53,497 nucleotides of DNA from an uncultured Denitrobacterium sp. (GCA_905236045.1 CAJOOG010000032.1:1-53497), one strand, 5' to 3'; positions 1-8,235 are shown, numbered from the stretch's first letter. The notes: generated by a model from the sequence alone, not told the origin. Program-made: numbers and translations.

Positions 1-337
1 GACGCCGGAAGAGAAGCCAAGCGGCGAAGGGGACGATCACGCAGTACGTGGCAGTCAGAAACGCGTTCTTGCCGGGCGTGGTGAAGACGAGGCCGACCGT
101 CTGCACGTACCAGGCAAAGCCGTATACCGTCGAAAGCAGCGCCGCCGCCTTCAGGTACCCGCGGTCGATCCAGAGGGAGCGCCGTTTCCACGTGATTGCG
201 AGCATGATGGAGGCACCCGTGAGAAAGCGGGTGGCTATCAGCCAGGCAGGAGAGACGAGCGCCGTCATGTCCTTCATCATCACAAAGGAAGATCCCCAGA
301 TGAGGGTGGCGCCTATGAGCATCAAGCGGTATTTCAT
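1..337 (-). CDS. EamA/DMT-family transporter, N-terminal part (cut by window start)
   Basis: The frame starts at ATG 337 on the minus strand and runs off the window at base 1, giving about 112 residues. It opens MKYRLMLIGATLIWGSSFV, the typical first helix of the drug/metabolite transporter superfamily, where the IWGSSF motif is common. Further hydrophobic helices follow (LVSPAWLIATRFL, AALLSTVYGFAWYV, FLTATYCVIVPFAAWLLF), and the FTTPGKNAFLTATYCV stretch matches the third helix region of EamA proteins. Members are inner-membrane exporters or importers of small metabolites; the substrate cannot be told from sequence. The C-terminal half, including the second EamA repeat, lies outside the window. 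Confidence 0.85.
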   Translation of the reverse strand, partial: MKYRLMLIGATLIWGSSFVMMKDMTALVSPAWLIATRFLTGASIMLAITWKRRSLWIDRGYLKAAALLSTVYGFAWYVQTVGLVFTTPGKNAFLTATYCVIVPFAAWLLFRR

Positions 338-349
338 AAAACCCTTGCG

Positions 350-619
350 CTACTCCACCGTGCCGTAGACCTGCCCCCAAGCATGACCGCTTATCGCGCT
401 GTTCAACTGGTCGCACATGCGCTGGCGGGTGTAGGTGCCGGGCGGGAGCAGGCTCACTATCTCGACAAGGTCGGCGGGGAGGTCGAAGGACTCCGCAAGC
501 ACGATCGCATCGACCCGACGCACGTATTCCGCATCTGCGAACAGGGCGTCCACCACCTGTTGAAGGATGCCGAAGTCCTCGGATCGCCGCAGGTTGGTTA
601 TGGGCTCCCGTCGTACCAT
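350..619 (-). CDS. Small conserved-looking protein of unknown function (89 aa)
   Basis: I do not recognise a family. The chosen start is ATG 619 (MVRREPITNLRRSEDF); the frame is open further upstream, but that part overlaps the methyltransferase gene that ends at 633 and has arginine/proline-rich shadow composition. The product is soluble and mildly acidic, with a helical middle (ILQQVVDALFADAEYVRRVD) and a C-terminal part ending GQVYGTVE. It sits 13 bases downstream of the methyltransferase-like gene and 12 bases upstream of the transporter start, so the three are probably one transcription unit. Confidence 0.6.
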   Translation of the reverse strand: MVRREPITNLRRSEDFGILQQVVDALFADAEYVRRVDAIVLAESFDLPADLVEIVSLLPPGTYTRQRMCDQLNSAISGHAWGQVYGTVE

Positions 620-632
620 GGACCCCGGGCTC

Positions 633-1520
633 CTAGCGGACGGCGGGCAGTCCGGCCGTGGCGGCCGCCAAGGCGCCGGTGTAGCTCGCCGAGGCCTCCC
701 CCACCGCACGGAGGAACTGCGCACCCGCAGCCCGCAGTCGTCCTGCAGCCGCGATCATGGCATCGGGATGCCAGTAGGGGGCGTCGGAAGCGTCCAGAGG
801 TGTGCGGCGATTCTCTTCGAGCACTGCCAGCTGCACGAGAATGGGCAGGTCGCAAGTATCGGCGATGCGCTCCACGATGTGCGCGATCGTCTCCGGGGCG
901 GCACCGCTGCGCACGCCCACCACATCCGCTTGCAAGTCACAAGCGACGGCGACCATCTCCTCGACCGGGCTCCGACGGCCCTCGAGATTGCCCTCCTCGT
1001 CCACGTTCACGCTCACCATCACCGCAGCGGCGGTCATCTTGCGTGCGCCCATCAGCGCGCAACGGACATCATCCACGCTCAGCAGGCCGTCGAAGAAGAA
1101 GCCATCCACTCCCCCATCGCCGAATGCCCCCACCGCCTGCGCATACTGATCGCGATTGGCCACCAGCGATGCCGCCGAAGACGCATCGAGCGGAAGACGA
1201 GTCGGACCGATTTGCGCGAGCAGATGCTGCGGGCGAAATCTCCCGCAGAGAGCAAGCGCAGCATTCACCACCTCCTGCTGCCTGTCCCGCATGCGCTCGT
1301 GCGCCAGCTGCGCCTGCGTTATCGCCAGCGTAGGCGTGCACAAGCACTGGGGACCGGCGGCCATCTGCATGCGAAGAGCTTGCTCGACAGCCTCTTCCTC
1401 GAACAGATCCAATTGCTCGATGCCCTGCTCGACGTCGTATCCGCCTCGGGCGAGCGTATTGCGCAGAGAGCCCGAGAGCACGAGCATATCCCCATGGAAA
1501 CGCATCTGAATATCCGGCAT
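633..1520 (-). CDS. Homocysteine S-methyltransferase-family protein lacking the zinc cysteines
   Basis: A 295-residue protein with the overall layout of the homocysteine methyltransferase (MetH N-terminal/BHMT) barrel: a glycine-rich start (VLSGSLRNTL where the family has DGAMGT), GGVDGFFFDGLLS in mid-domain, and ADVVGVRSGAAPETI near residues 198-212. In active members the zinc is held by a cysteine in VGxNC and by a CC pair in GGCCGT. Here the matching places read VGVRSG (about 201-206) and RAVGEASASYTG (271-282), so all three ligands are missing. The start is ATG 1520, preceded by GAAGGG. It is probably the first gene of a unit with the next two. Standard zinc-dependent methyl transfer to homocysteine is unlikely; family membership is fairly sure, function is not. 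Confidence 0.7.
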   Translation of the reverse strand: MPDIQMRFHGDMLVLSGSLRNTLARGGYDVEQGIEQLDLFEEEAVEQALRMQMAAGPQCLCTPTLAITQAQLAHERMRDRQQEVVNAALALCGRFRPQHLLAQIGPTRLPLDASSAASLVANRDQYAQAVGAFGDGGVDGFFFDGLLSVDDVRCALMGARKMTAAAVMVSVNVDEEGNLEGRRSPVEEMVAVACDLQADVVGVRSGAAPETIAHIVERIADTCDLPILVQLAVLEENRRTPLDASDAPYWHPDAMIAAAGRLRAAGAQFLRAVGEASASYTGALAAATAGLPAVR

Positions 1521-1550
1521 GGCAGTCGCCCTTCACTCGAATCGATGCAG

Positions 1551-1571
1551 CCCGCGGTTCAGAACCGCGGG
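1551..1571 (-). promoter_or_regulatory. Perfect 10-bp inverted repeat in the methyltransferase leader
   Basis: CCCGCGGTTC and GAACCGCGGG are separated by a single base. It lies about 30 bp upstream of the leftward start codon. As RNA it would form a stable hairpin (CCCGCGG stem, 7-nt loop) without a U-run; as DNA it could be a protein operator. The GAACCGCGG stretch resembles part of a T-box, but other T-box parts were not seen. Confidence 0.5.
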
Positions 1572-1685
1572 CGCGTCTTCCCTTTCTGCCCCACTATAGC
1601 CGATGTGAGCAAACGAGGAAGACACGCACGCGGGAGAATCGTGAAATCCGCGTCGCCATCCACACCCCAGCTCTCTGCCAGCCTT

Positions 1686-1735
1686 CGCCGAGGTGGGCAA
1701 CCGAGTTACCCGACTCAGGCTACCCACCTCAGGCG
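1686..1735 (-). promoter_or_regulatory. Long stem-loop in the methyltransferase leader
   Basis: Nested complementary arms: CGCC 1686-1689 with GGCG 1732-1735, GAGGTGGG 1690-1697 with CCCACCTC 1723-1730, and GAGT 1703-1706 with ACTC 1713-1716. This gives a roughly 50-nt imperfect hairpin with internal loops. It lacks a U-tract, so a structured leader or upstream processing element fits as well as a terminator. I could not match it to a known riboswitch. Confidence 0.45.
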
Positions 1736-1856
1736 GGGCGGTGCGGGGGTGCGCTGCAGGGCACGGGTCGGTCGGGAGGGATTTCGGAATTACGAGCGGC
1801 CGGGGTGTGTTTGTTGCGTGTCCCCTTTCCCGCCCGTACGGCGGCGAGGTACTATC

Positions 1857-1876
1857 TAGTTAGATATGACTAACTA
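1857..1876. promoter_or_regulatory. Palindromic operator candidate before the HD-GYP gene
   Basis: TAGTTAG and CTAACTA form perfect 7-bp arms around ATATGA in a locally AT-rich patch of otherwise high-GC DNA, about 48 bp upstream of the rightward start codon. The form resembles MarR- or TetR-type operators. It probably overlaps the HD-GYP promoter. Confidence 0.5.
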
Positions 1877-1924
1877 TTCGAGGTTTCATCGCCTACCCCC
1901 ACAACCGCCCGAGAGGAGGGAGCC

Positions 1925-2599
1925 TTGGACGAATCGCTCTATCACGACCTGGTGCAGAGCATCGTGAGCGCAATCGAAGCCCGCGACCCCCATACCGCCG
2001 AGCACTCGCTGCGGGTGGGGGACATGACGGAAAACCTCTGCCGGCTGCTGGGCCTTCCCGAAGCGGAGCTTACCGAGATCCACATGGCCGCACATGTTCA
2101 CGACCTGGGAAAGATCGCCCTGCCCGACCGCATCCTCTTGCGTCGGTCCCGTCTGACCGAGGAAGAGCACGCCCTCATGCGCGAGCATCCGCGCATCGGC
2201 GCCGAGATTCTGGCTCGCAGTGAAGGCCTGCGCGGCATCGCCACGATCGTCCTCCATCATCACGAGCGCTGGGACGGCTGCGGATATCCCGACGGACTCG
2301 ACGGATGCGCCATTCCCCGCGGCTCACGCATTATCTGCATAACCGATTCGATAGATGCGATGCTCGGCAAACGGAAGCGATCGAAGGCCCTCTCGCAAGA
2401 CGATTGCAAGCGGGAACTGGAGCGGGAGGCCGGCCGCAAGTTCGATCCCGAGCTGGCCGCCTTCACTCTCGTCCATTGGAATGAAATCGCAGGTCCGATA
2501 AACTTCCAAGACCGTGCCGACACCGAGTCGGCAACTCTGGCGGGCGTGGCCCCCTCCGTGGCCGACCGTCGTCCCCTGACCTGCGTCGTCCCGCAGTAA
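1925..2599 (+). CDS. Stand-alone HD-GYP domain protein (putative cyclic-di-GMP phosphodiesterase)
   Basis: A 224-residue cytoplasmic protein that is almost only an HD-GYP domain. Visible motifs in order: AEHSLRVGDM, AAHVHDLGKIALPD (the HD pair), REHPRIGAEIL, and HHHERWDGCGYPDGL (the GYP signature). Metal-binding histidines and aspartates are all present, so hydrolysis of c-di-GMP (or a related cyclic dinucleotide) is plausible. The usual DxxDALTSxRPYR end is altered to CITDSIDAMLGKRKR. There is no receiver or sensor domain, so partners must supply input. The start is TTG 1925, chosen because a strong AGGAGGG lies just upstream. Confidence 0.85.
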   Translation: MDESLYHDLVQSIVSAIEARDPHTAEHSLRVGDMTENLCRLLGLPEAELTEIHMAAHVHDLGKIALPDRILLRRSRLTEEEHALMREHPRIGAEILARSEGLRGIATIVLHHHERWDGCGYPDGLDGCAIPRGSRIICITDSIDAMLGKRKRSKALSQDDCKRELEREAGRKFDPELAAFTLVHWNEIAGPINFQDRADTESATLAGVAPSVADRRPLTCVVPQ

Positions 2600-2623
2600 G
2601 CTCGCTTGCGCGTCCGCAAGCAC

Positions 2624-3439
2624 CTACCGCGCGGACCGACGTGCGTAGAGTCGGTTGTTGGTGTCGAGCCAGGTGTCCACGGTACCGGTGTCGAACCCTT
2701 CCTCTGGATCCACGACCAATGCGTACATATCCTCTTCGTCGAGCACGGTCTGCAGGGCATCCGTCAGCTGAATCTCGTTTCCAGTCCCCGGCTCGGTCGT
2801 CGCCAGCAGCTCCATGACGCGCGGCGAAAGCAGGTAGCGCCCGAACACGGCCATATTCGACGGCGCACGACGCACGCTCGGCTTCTCGACCAGGCCGCTT
2901 ACCTTCCAGACGTTCTTGCCCACCTCTTCGCCGGCTATCACGCCAAAGCGGTCCACCTTGTTCTTCGGCACCGGCATGACGGCTATCACGTTCGCCCCGC
3001 CATGCTCGTCGGATATGACCTTCATGCGGTTGAGCATGTCGTAGCTGGGGACTATCACGTCGCCGAGCAGGACGAAGAAGGACTCATCCGCCGTCAGGTC
3101 GGCTGCGCAGTGCACGGCATGGCCGAGCCCGAGCGGCTCGTTCTGGTAGACGAAGCTCACCGGCAGGTTGCCGGCATGATGCACGGCGTCGGCACGGTCG
3201 TCCTTGCCGCGCTCGCGCAACAGGCGCACCAGCGCATCGTCGGGCTTGAAGTGGTCTTCTATGGCCTGCTTGCCGTGGCTCGAGATGATTACGACCTCGT
3301 CGGCCCCGCTGGCCAATCCCTCCTCCACCACGTATTGAATGACGGGCCGGTCCACGACCAGCAGCATCTCCTTGGGCATGGCCTTGGTCGCCGGCAGGAA
3401 ACGGGTGCCCAGACCGGCTGCGGGAATAAGAGCTTTCAT
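2624..3439 (-). CDS. galU: UTP-glucose-1-phosphate uridylyltransferase
   Basis: A 271-residue enzyme making UDP-glucose from UTP and glucose-1-phosphate, for cell-envelope sugars. The nucleotidyltransferase signature KALIPAAGLGTRFLPATKAMPKE is at the N-terminus (here residues 2-24). Also present are PVIQYVVEEG, the FVYQNEPLGLGHAV substrate loop, and VEKPS. The length is slightly short of the usual 280-300. The start ATG 3439 follows GAAGGATTGAC; upstream in-frame codons belong to the preceding gene. It begins 1 bp after the ccmD-like stop, so it is the last gene of the cytochrome c maturation operon, a link that looks transcriptional, not functional. Confidence 0.93.
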   Translation of the reverse strand: MKALIPAAGLGTRFLPATKAMPKEMLLVVDRPVIQYVVEEGLASGADEVVIISSHGKQAIEDHFKPDDALVRLLRERGKDDRADAVHHAGNLPVSFVYQNEPLGLGHAVHCAADLTADESFFVLLGDVIVPSYDMLNRMKVISDEHGGANVIAVMPVPKNKVDRFGVIAGEEVGKNVWKVSGLVEKPSVRRAPSNMAVFGRYLLSPRVMELLATTEPGTGNEIQLTDALQTVLDEEDMYALVVDPEEGFDTGTVDTWLDTNNRLYARRSAR

Positions 3440-3440
3440 G

Positions 3441-3650
3441 TCAATCCTTCTTCGAAACGCCCTCGGTCGCATCGCTGCGGGCTGCCAGGGCCTCTTCCAA
3501 CACGCTCATCTGCGCCTCCGTCTTGCGAAGACGCAGGGTGATGAAGACAACGTACACCAAAAGCGCCGCCCAGACCAACACATACGCCGCAATTACAAAA
3601 GGCGCGCTGGGCAGGATGGTCGCGTAAATCTGCTCGAGAATCGGGTTCAT
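3441..3650 (-). CDS. CcmD-like small membrane protein
   Basis: A 69-residue protein with one membrane segment (FVIAAYVLVWAALLVYVVFI, about residues 18-37) and a charged helical tail (RLRKTEAQMSVLEEALAARSD). The size, topology and position directly after ccmC fit CcmD, which in System I holds CcmE in the CcmABC complex and helps release haem-loaded CcmE. CcmD proteins are poorly conserved, so the call rests mainly on context. It lies 42 bp downstream of ccmC. Confidence 0.7.
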   Translation of the reverse strand: MNPILEQIYATILPSAPFVIAAYVLVWAALLVYVVFITLRLRKTEAQMSVLEEALAARSDATEGVSKKD

Positions 3651-3692
3651 GGTCTCACTCCTTCGGAAAAAGCGCTCATCATGAGCGCGAAT

Positions 3693-4463
3693 CTACTCTT
3701 CGTCCAGCAACTCCTTGGCACGCCGGACCCGCTCGTCGAGCTCCGTGGCCCTAAGACGCAAGCGGAACAGCCCGCAGGCCACGCACAACATGCCGAGCAG
3801 CCCCAACAGGAAGGGAATCAGCATATCGGGAGACAGGCCGGAATCGGTGCGGAACACCACCGGATGGACACTCGAGGGAATCATGCGCGTGATCATGAAG
3901 GAAATCGGCACGTCCACGAACATGATTATGCCGAAGACGGCGCTGTAGGCGGCCTTGCGCTCCGGGTCGTCGACGGCGCTACGCAGGATGAAGTACGCGA
4001 TCACGAGCAGCATCAAGATCAGGTAGGTGGTCAAGCGCGGCTCCCACGTCCACCACACGCCCCACTCGAAACGCGTCCAGGGCACGCCCGTGGCCATCAC
4101 GGCCACCACGAACACAAGGGCCACCTCGGTGACCACCTGAGCGCGCAGGTCGAAGGCGGCATCGCGGGTCATCAGGTAGCGCAGGCTGAAATACGCCTCG
4201 AAGGTCACCGCCGCGAAACTGGCGATGGCCACCGGCACGTGGATATAGAAGATCTTCTGGCTGAAGAGCAGCTGATTGGACACCACCTGCCCGCCGATGA
4301 CCTCCACGCCATCGACCGCCGCCCCCACCACCGGCCCTGCCAGCGTGAACGCCCCCACGATGCCGAGCGTCGTCAGCAGAGCGCCCACGACGATCACCGC
4401 CGGGGCAATGCGATCCAACACGCCGCCCGTGCGAGGGGATTTTCGTTGTTTTCCGTCTGCCAT
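3693..4463 (-). CDS. ccmC: Haem handling protein CcmC
   Basis: A 256-residue polytopic protein that presents haem to CcmE. The tryptophan-rich motif is WGVWWTWEPRLT at 134-145; the family usually has an aspartate where this has glutamate (E141). The flanking histidines that ligate haem are visible at IHVP (H75) and SSVHPVV (H200). About six membrane helices are seen. It lies between ccmB and the ccmD-like gene in one operon. The start is ATG 4463; the first 15 residues are hydrophilic, followed by the first helix. Confidence 0.93.
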   Translation of the reverse strand: MADGKQRKSPRTGGVLDRIAPAVIVVGALLTTLGIVGAFTLAGPVVGAAVDGVEVIGGQVVSNQLLFSQKIFYIHVPVAIASFAAVTFEAYFSLRYLMTRDAAFDLRAQVVTEVALVFVVAVMATGVPWTRFEWGVWWTWEPRLTTYLILMLLVIAYFILRSAVDDPERKAAYSAVFGIIMFVDVPISFMITRMIPSSVHPVVFRTDSGLSPDMLIPFLLGLLGMLCVACGLFRLRLRATELDERVRRAKELLDEE

Positions 4464-4514
4464 GGACTTCGCATCCTCCTTTGCAACACGGCCCGCCCGC
4501 CATCGGGCGGAAAC

Positions 4515-5228
4515 CTAGGCGCTTATGACGTAATCGTAGAGCACCCACGAGAGCAGGATCATTATCAGGTCGTATCCGCCTGCCATCATAAGCGCATAAG
4601 GGTAGACGCCCTCTATGTCCCCGCCGGCAAGCACCACCGTGGCGGCGGAGACGCAGGCGTAGAGCAGAGGGTAGATGAGGGGGATGAAGAGCACCGCGAG
4701 CAGCACATCCTTCCCGCGGGTACTCGCCGTGATGGTGGAGAGCAGCGTACCTATGCCCGCAACGCCGATCGTGCCCATCAGAAGCGGCAGCACGATCATC
4801 GGCCAACTCTCGGCGGGGGCAGTCGTCGTCAGGAAGAAGAAAAAGAACAGCGGCACCGCTATGACCTCGACCGCGAGCAAGAACAGCAGATTGCTGGTGG
4901 CCTTCGCCAAGAAGAGCACACTGCGATCGAGCGGCACCAACAGGATGCCCTCCAGGCAGCCGTTCTCCCGCTCATGGGAAAAGGAGCGGTTGAGCCCCAG
5001 CAAGCTGGTGAAGACGATGAGGGCCCCTATCAGGCCGCCGCTCATCTGCAGGATGTCGAACTGACTGGAGGTCATGGCCAGCGCGGCGCCGTAGACGACG
5101 AGCACGAGCACCGCGTAGATGCCCATGGTCGTGAGCATCTCCTTGGTGCGGAACTCGCGGCGCAGATCCTTGGCCAGCAGGGTCCGATACTGCTGGAAGG
5201 TGCTGGGTCGTCGGATTTTCACGGCCAT
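4515..5228 (-). CDS. ccmB: Haem exporter permease CcmB
   Basis: A 237-residue permease with six hydrophobic segments after an N-terminal cytoplasmic stretch (LLAKDLRREFRTKEML, the normal CcmB opening). FSHERENGCLEGILLVPLDRS is the conserved cytoplasmic loop. It pairs with the CcmA ATPase and CcmC/D to free haem-bound CcmE. The ATG at 5228 directly abuts the ccmA stop, indicating translational coupling. Confidence 0.93.
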   Translation of the reverse strand: MAVKIRRPSTFQQYRTLLAKDLRREFRTKEMLTTMGIYAVLVLVVYGAALAMTSSQFDILQMSGGLIGALIVFTSLLGLNRSFSHERENGCLEGILLVPLDRSVLFLAKATSNLLFLLAVEVIAVPLFFFFFLTTTAPAESWPMIVLPLLMGTIGVAGIGTLLSTITASTRGKDVLLAVLFIPLIYPLLYACVSAATVVLAGGDIEGVYPYALMMAGGYDLIMILLSWVLYDYVISA

Positions 5229-5963
5229 CTACGCCACCCCCCCTCCGACGACCTCGCGATAGAGGCCCTCGAAGGCGTCGGGGTCGATATCGGCCTTGGA
5301 GGCGCAGGCGATTTTCCTGCCGCGGGCCATGACCAGCGCATGCGTGCAGGCGCCGAAGCCCTTCTGCAGGTCGTGGCTGACCATCACGAACGTACGGGCC
5401 TCCCGCGCCTGCCCTATGAGCTCGTCGAAGATGTCCACCGCATGCGGGTCCAATCCGGAATAGGGCTCGTCGAGCAGCACCACCTCCGGGTCGTGCAAAA
5501 GGGCACGGGCGATGCAGAGGCGCTGCGTCATCCCCCGGCTGAAGGTACCCACCGCGTCCAGGCGGCGATGCGAGAGCTCCACGGCCTCGAGCATTTCCCT
5601 CACCCGCCCCCGCGCATCCAGGATGCCGTGCAAACGCGCGAAGAGCATGAGGTTCTCCTCTGCCGTCAGGTCGTCGTAGAGCATGCTCTCGTGCGAGATG
5701 AGCCCGATGCGCGCACGGGCCTCGTCGGGGTTCTCCTTAAGGTCCACGCCGCCGACGAGCAGCCGCCCGCGCGTGGGGCGCGAAAGCGTGGCCAGCATGC
5801 GCAGAAGCGTGGTCTTGCCCGCGCCGTTCGGGCCGAAGATGGAGAGGAAGGCCCCCTGCGGCACCTCGAGGGAGATATCGTCAATCGCGCGGCGACGGCC
5901 GAAGACCTTGCTCACGTGGTCGACGAGGATGGCGGCTCGCTGTCGCTGCTGCTCCTGGGCCAT
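5229..5963 (-). CDS. ccmA: ABC ATPase CcmA of cytochrome c maturation
   Basis: A 244-residue ATP-binding subunit. Walker A is GPNGAGKTT, the ABC signature is FSRGMTQR (the form usual in CcmA, with methionine), and Walker B is VVLLDEPYSGLD; the H-loop is VSHD. It drives release of holo-CcmE from CcmC in System I. It starts 3 bp after the ccmF stop and abuts ccmB, so it is part of the same operon. Confidence 0.93.
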   Translation of the reverse strand: MAQEQQRQRAAILVDHVSKVFGRRRAIDDISLEVPQGAFLSIFGPNGAGKTTLLRMLATLSRPTRGRLLVGGVDLKENPDEARARIGLISHESMLYDDLTAEENLMLFARLHGILDARGRVREMLEAVELSHRRLDAVGTFSRGMTQRLCIARALLHDPEVVLLDEPYSGLDPHAVDIFDELIGQAREARTFVMVSHDLQKGFGACTHALVMARGRKIACASKADIDPDAFEGLYREVVGGGVA

Positions 5964-5966
5964 GGG

Positions 5967-8171
5967 CTACGCCGACTCTCCGGATGCGGGCGCCTGCACG
6001 GCGTCCGCGGCGGGCGCCTGCGCGGCGTCCTTCTTGGGCGCCCTTCGCCCCAGGCCGGCTATCGCCGCGCCCGCTACCAACATGCCGAAGCCAATCCACA
6101 CCAGCGATATCTGCGGGTTCACGCGCACGTCCATGCTGAAGGAGCCCGCGGTGTCGACTCCCTTGTAGACTACGAACAGGTCCTGGTCGGCGAAGCCGAG
6201 CACCGCGGCGTTCGACTTGGTCTGCTGCGTGCTCTCCACCAGTTGCACGTTCGGCGCCACATGGCCCACGAATACGCCATCGCGGTAGACGTCGAATTCA
6301 ACCGTGTAGTAGATATGCCCCCGCTCCTCATCCTCCACGATGGAGTTGCCCGTGTAGGCCAGCGAGCATCCTTGCACGGAAAGCTCCTCGGCCGCATCGG
6401 CTTGGGAGTCGTAGGCAAGATAGGCGGCCTTCTCCGTGACGAACATGCTCGAGCAGATGAGCCCGACCAAGATGACGGACATGCCCAGATGCGCGACGAA
6501 GCCGCCGATGCGCGAGGCATTGCCGGCGATCATCTGGAAGAAGCCGACGAAACCGCCTCTGCCGCCATGCGCCTTGCCCCAGGCGCTCGTCGTGCGGCCT
6601 ATCGTGAACAGGGCGTTGAAGAAGAGCGCGCTCGCCACGAGGAATCCCACGACCGCCAGGCCTTTGTAGTAGGCGACGGGGCCTTCCGAAGCCAGCTCCT
6701 CGGCAACCGAGCCCCCTTCGGCGATGAGGGCATCGTAGGAAGGGGAAAGATACAGCGCGAAATAAGCGAGAAGCACCACGAACAGCACCACCGCGCACAC
6801 GGCGGGAACCCGGGCCTGCCGCAGGAAGCGAGCGCGGTCCGTGTGCGCCCAGCCGAGCAGCGGGCAACACGCGAGCACGGCCAAATACAGGATGCCCAGC
6901 GGACGCGCGATGGCGTTGTAGGTGCCCGCGGAGACGGATTGCCCGCCGAAGGGCAGCCATACGGGCAAGGCGCTGGCCACGGTCAGATAGAGGACCGTGA
7001 AGGCGAAGATGACCATGAGCACGTTGTTGAAATAGTAGGCCGCCTCGCGCGAGAGGAGCGACTCGACCGACTCGTCGGCGGAGTTCCTCGGAGCAAAGCG
7101 CTTCCAGCGAACGGCGAGCCCGAGGGCACAGACGAGCAGCGCAAGGGCGATGAGGATGGCGAAGAGCACCGTGGAGACCGGATCGCCCTCGAAGGCGTGC
7201 ACGGACTCGATTATCCCGGAGCGCGCGATGAAGGTCCCCACGACCGAGAATGCGAAGGCAACGCAAGCGCACATGATCGACCAGCGCTTGAACGCGCCGC
7301 GCTGGCGGTACACCGTGAAGCTGTGGATGAGGGCCACGCAGATGAGCCACGGCAGCAAGCTGGCGTTCTCCACCGGGTCCCAACCCCAATAGCCGCCCCA
7401 ACCGAGCACAACGTAGGCCCAGATGGAGCCCAGGCCGATGCCTATGGTAAGAAAGGCGAAGGACACCACCAGATAGCGCTGGCTCTTCTTCACCCAATCA
7501 TCCCCCGCCTCCCCGAGGACCAGGGCGCCCACCGCATAGGCGAACGGGACCGTCATGCCCGCATAGCCTATGAAGAGCGCGGGAGGATGCACGGCCATGG
7601 CCCAATGTTCGAGCAGCGGATTCATGCCCCAAAGCGTCGCCGCTCCGCTCAGGTTGCCCCAGGAGTCGAAATACTGCGACGAGACGGTGATGAACGGGCA
7701 GTTATCCTGAGAGAACAAAAGAATGCCCACGAATCCCGCCAAGATGGCCTGCAGGGCGATGAGCGCAACCGAATCGAGCTTCTCGGCTTTCCTCAGATCG
7801 CGCACCGCGATGATGGTGGCAAACAGGGAGATGATCCAGCCCCAGAACAGCAGCGAACCCTCTTTGCCCTCCCACAGACCGGAGATCCGGTACAGAATGC
7901 CGAGCAAGCCCGACTCGTTGCTGTGCGCCCGCACCACGTACTCGATGGTGATGTCGCCGGAGAGTAAGCAGAATTCCAGCACGCCGCAAGCGAGCGTGAG
8001 CCCGACGAAGGTGAGGATGACGGCGGTATGGCCGCCCCAAACGAGGGTGGGGCCCATGCCCTCGGGGTCCCTCCTCGAAAGAAGGAGCCCCACGGCGAGG
8101 CAGACCACCGAGATGGCCACGCCCGCAAGCGCCAAGAGCAGAGCGAGCATGCCCGTCAATGCCAGATTCAT
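5967..8171 (-). CDS. ccmF: Cytochrome c haem lyase subunit CcmF
   Basis: A 734-residue polytopic protein with the WWD haem motif GWGGYWGWDPVENA at about 257-270 and AVHPPALFIGY (about 193-203), both hallmark CcmF stretches. It accepts haem from CcmE and attaches it to apocytochrome CXXCH motifs. The C-terminal part has a large extracytoplasmic domain (about 560-680) and a last helix, then an alanine-rich tail. It lies 64 bp downstream of ccmE. No CcmH, CcmI or CcmG gene is next to it, which fits the reduced System I variants. Confidence 0.95.
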   Translation of the reverse strand: MNLALTGMLALLLALAGVAISVVCLAVGLLLSRRDPEGMGPTLVWGGHTAVILTFVGLTLACGVLEFCLLSGDITIEYVVRAHSNESGLLGILYRISGLWEGKEGSLLFWGWIISLFATIIAVRDLRKAEKLDSVALIALQAILAGFVGILLFSQDNCPFITVSSQYFDSWGNLSGAATLWGMNPLLEHWAMAVHPPALFIGYAGMTVPFAYAVGALVLGEAGDDWVKKSQRYLVVSFAFLTIGIGLGSIWAYVVLGWGGYWGWDPVENASLLPWLICVALIHSFTVYRQRGAFKRWSIMCACVAFAFSVVGTFIARSGIIESVHAFEGDPVSTVLFAILIALALLVCALGLAVRWKRFAPRNSADESVESLLSREAAYYFNNVLMVIFAFTVLYLTVASALPVWLPFGGQSVSAGTYNAIARPLGILYLAVLACCPLLGWAHTDRARFLRQARVPAVCAVVLFVVLLAYFALYLSPSYDALIAEGGSVAEELASEGPVAYYKGLAVVGFLVASALFFNALFTIGRTTSAWGKAHGGRGGFVGFFQMIAGNASRIGGFVAHLGMSVILVGLICSSMFVTEKAAYLAYDSQADAAEELSVQGCSLAYTGNSIVEDEERGHIYYTVEFDVYRDGVFVGHVAPNVQLVESTQQTKSNAAVLGFADQDLFVVYKGVDTAGSFSMDVRVNPQISLVWIGFGMLVAGAAIAGLGRRAPKKDAAQAPAADAVQAPASGESA

Positions 8172-8235
8172 TCAACTTCCCCCCTCGAAGGTCCCGCCGT
8201 TGCGCGCAGGTGCCGCAAGCCGCCGCAGCAGCCGA

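Larger units (their letters stand above)
1521..1924. other. 404-bp divergent intergenic region
   Basis: This lies between the methyltransferase-like gene (-) and the HD-GYP gene (+). It holds no convincing open frame. Its contents are two strong inverted repeats on the methyltransferase side (1551-1571 and 1686-1735) and an AT-rich palindrome on the HD-GYP side (1857-1876), listed separately. A TATAGT hexamer on the minus strand near 1593-1600 is a possible -10 for the leftward transcript, without a good -35. Confidence 0.7.

Noticed and set aside
1521-1620. T-box riboswitch, suggested by GAACCGCGG
   Set aside because: Only the short T-box-like string is present and it is part of a perfect palindrome; stem I and specifier loop were not found.
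3339-7967. A 1,542-codon open frame on the plus strand opposite ccm genes
   Set aside because: Same reason: every ccm gene on the other strand has clear motifs, and this frame has none.
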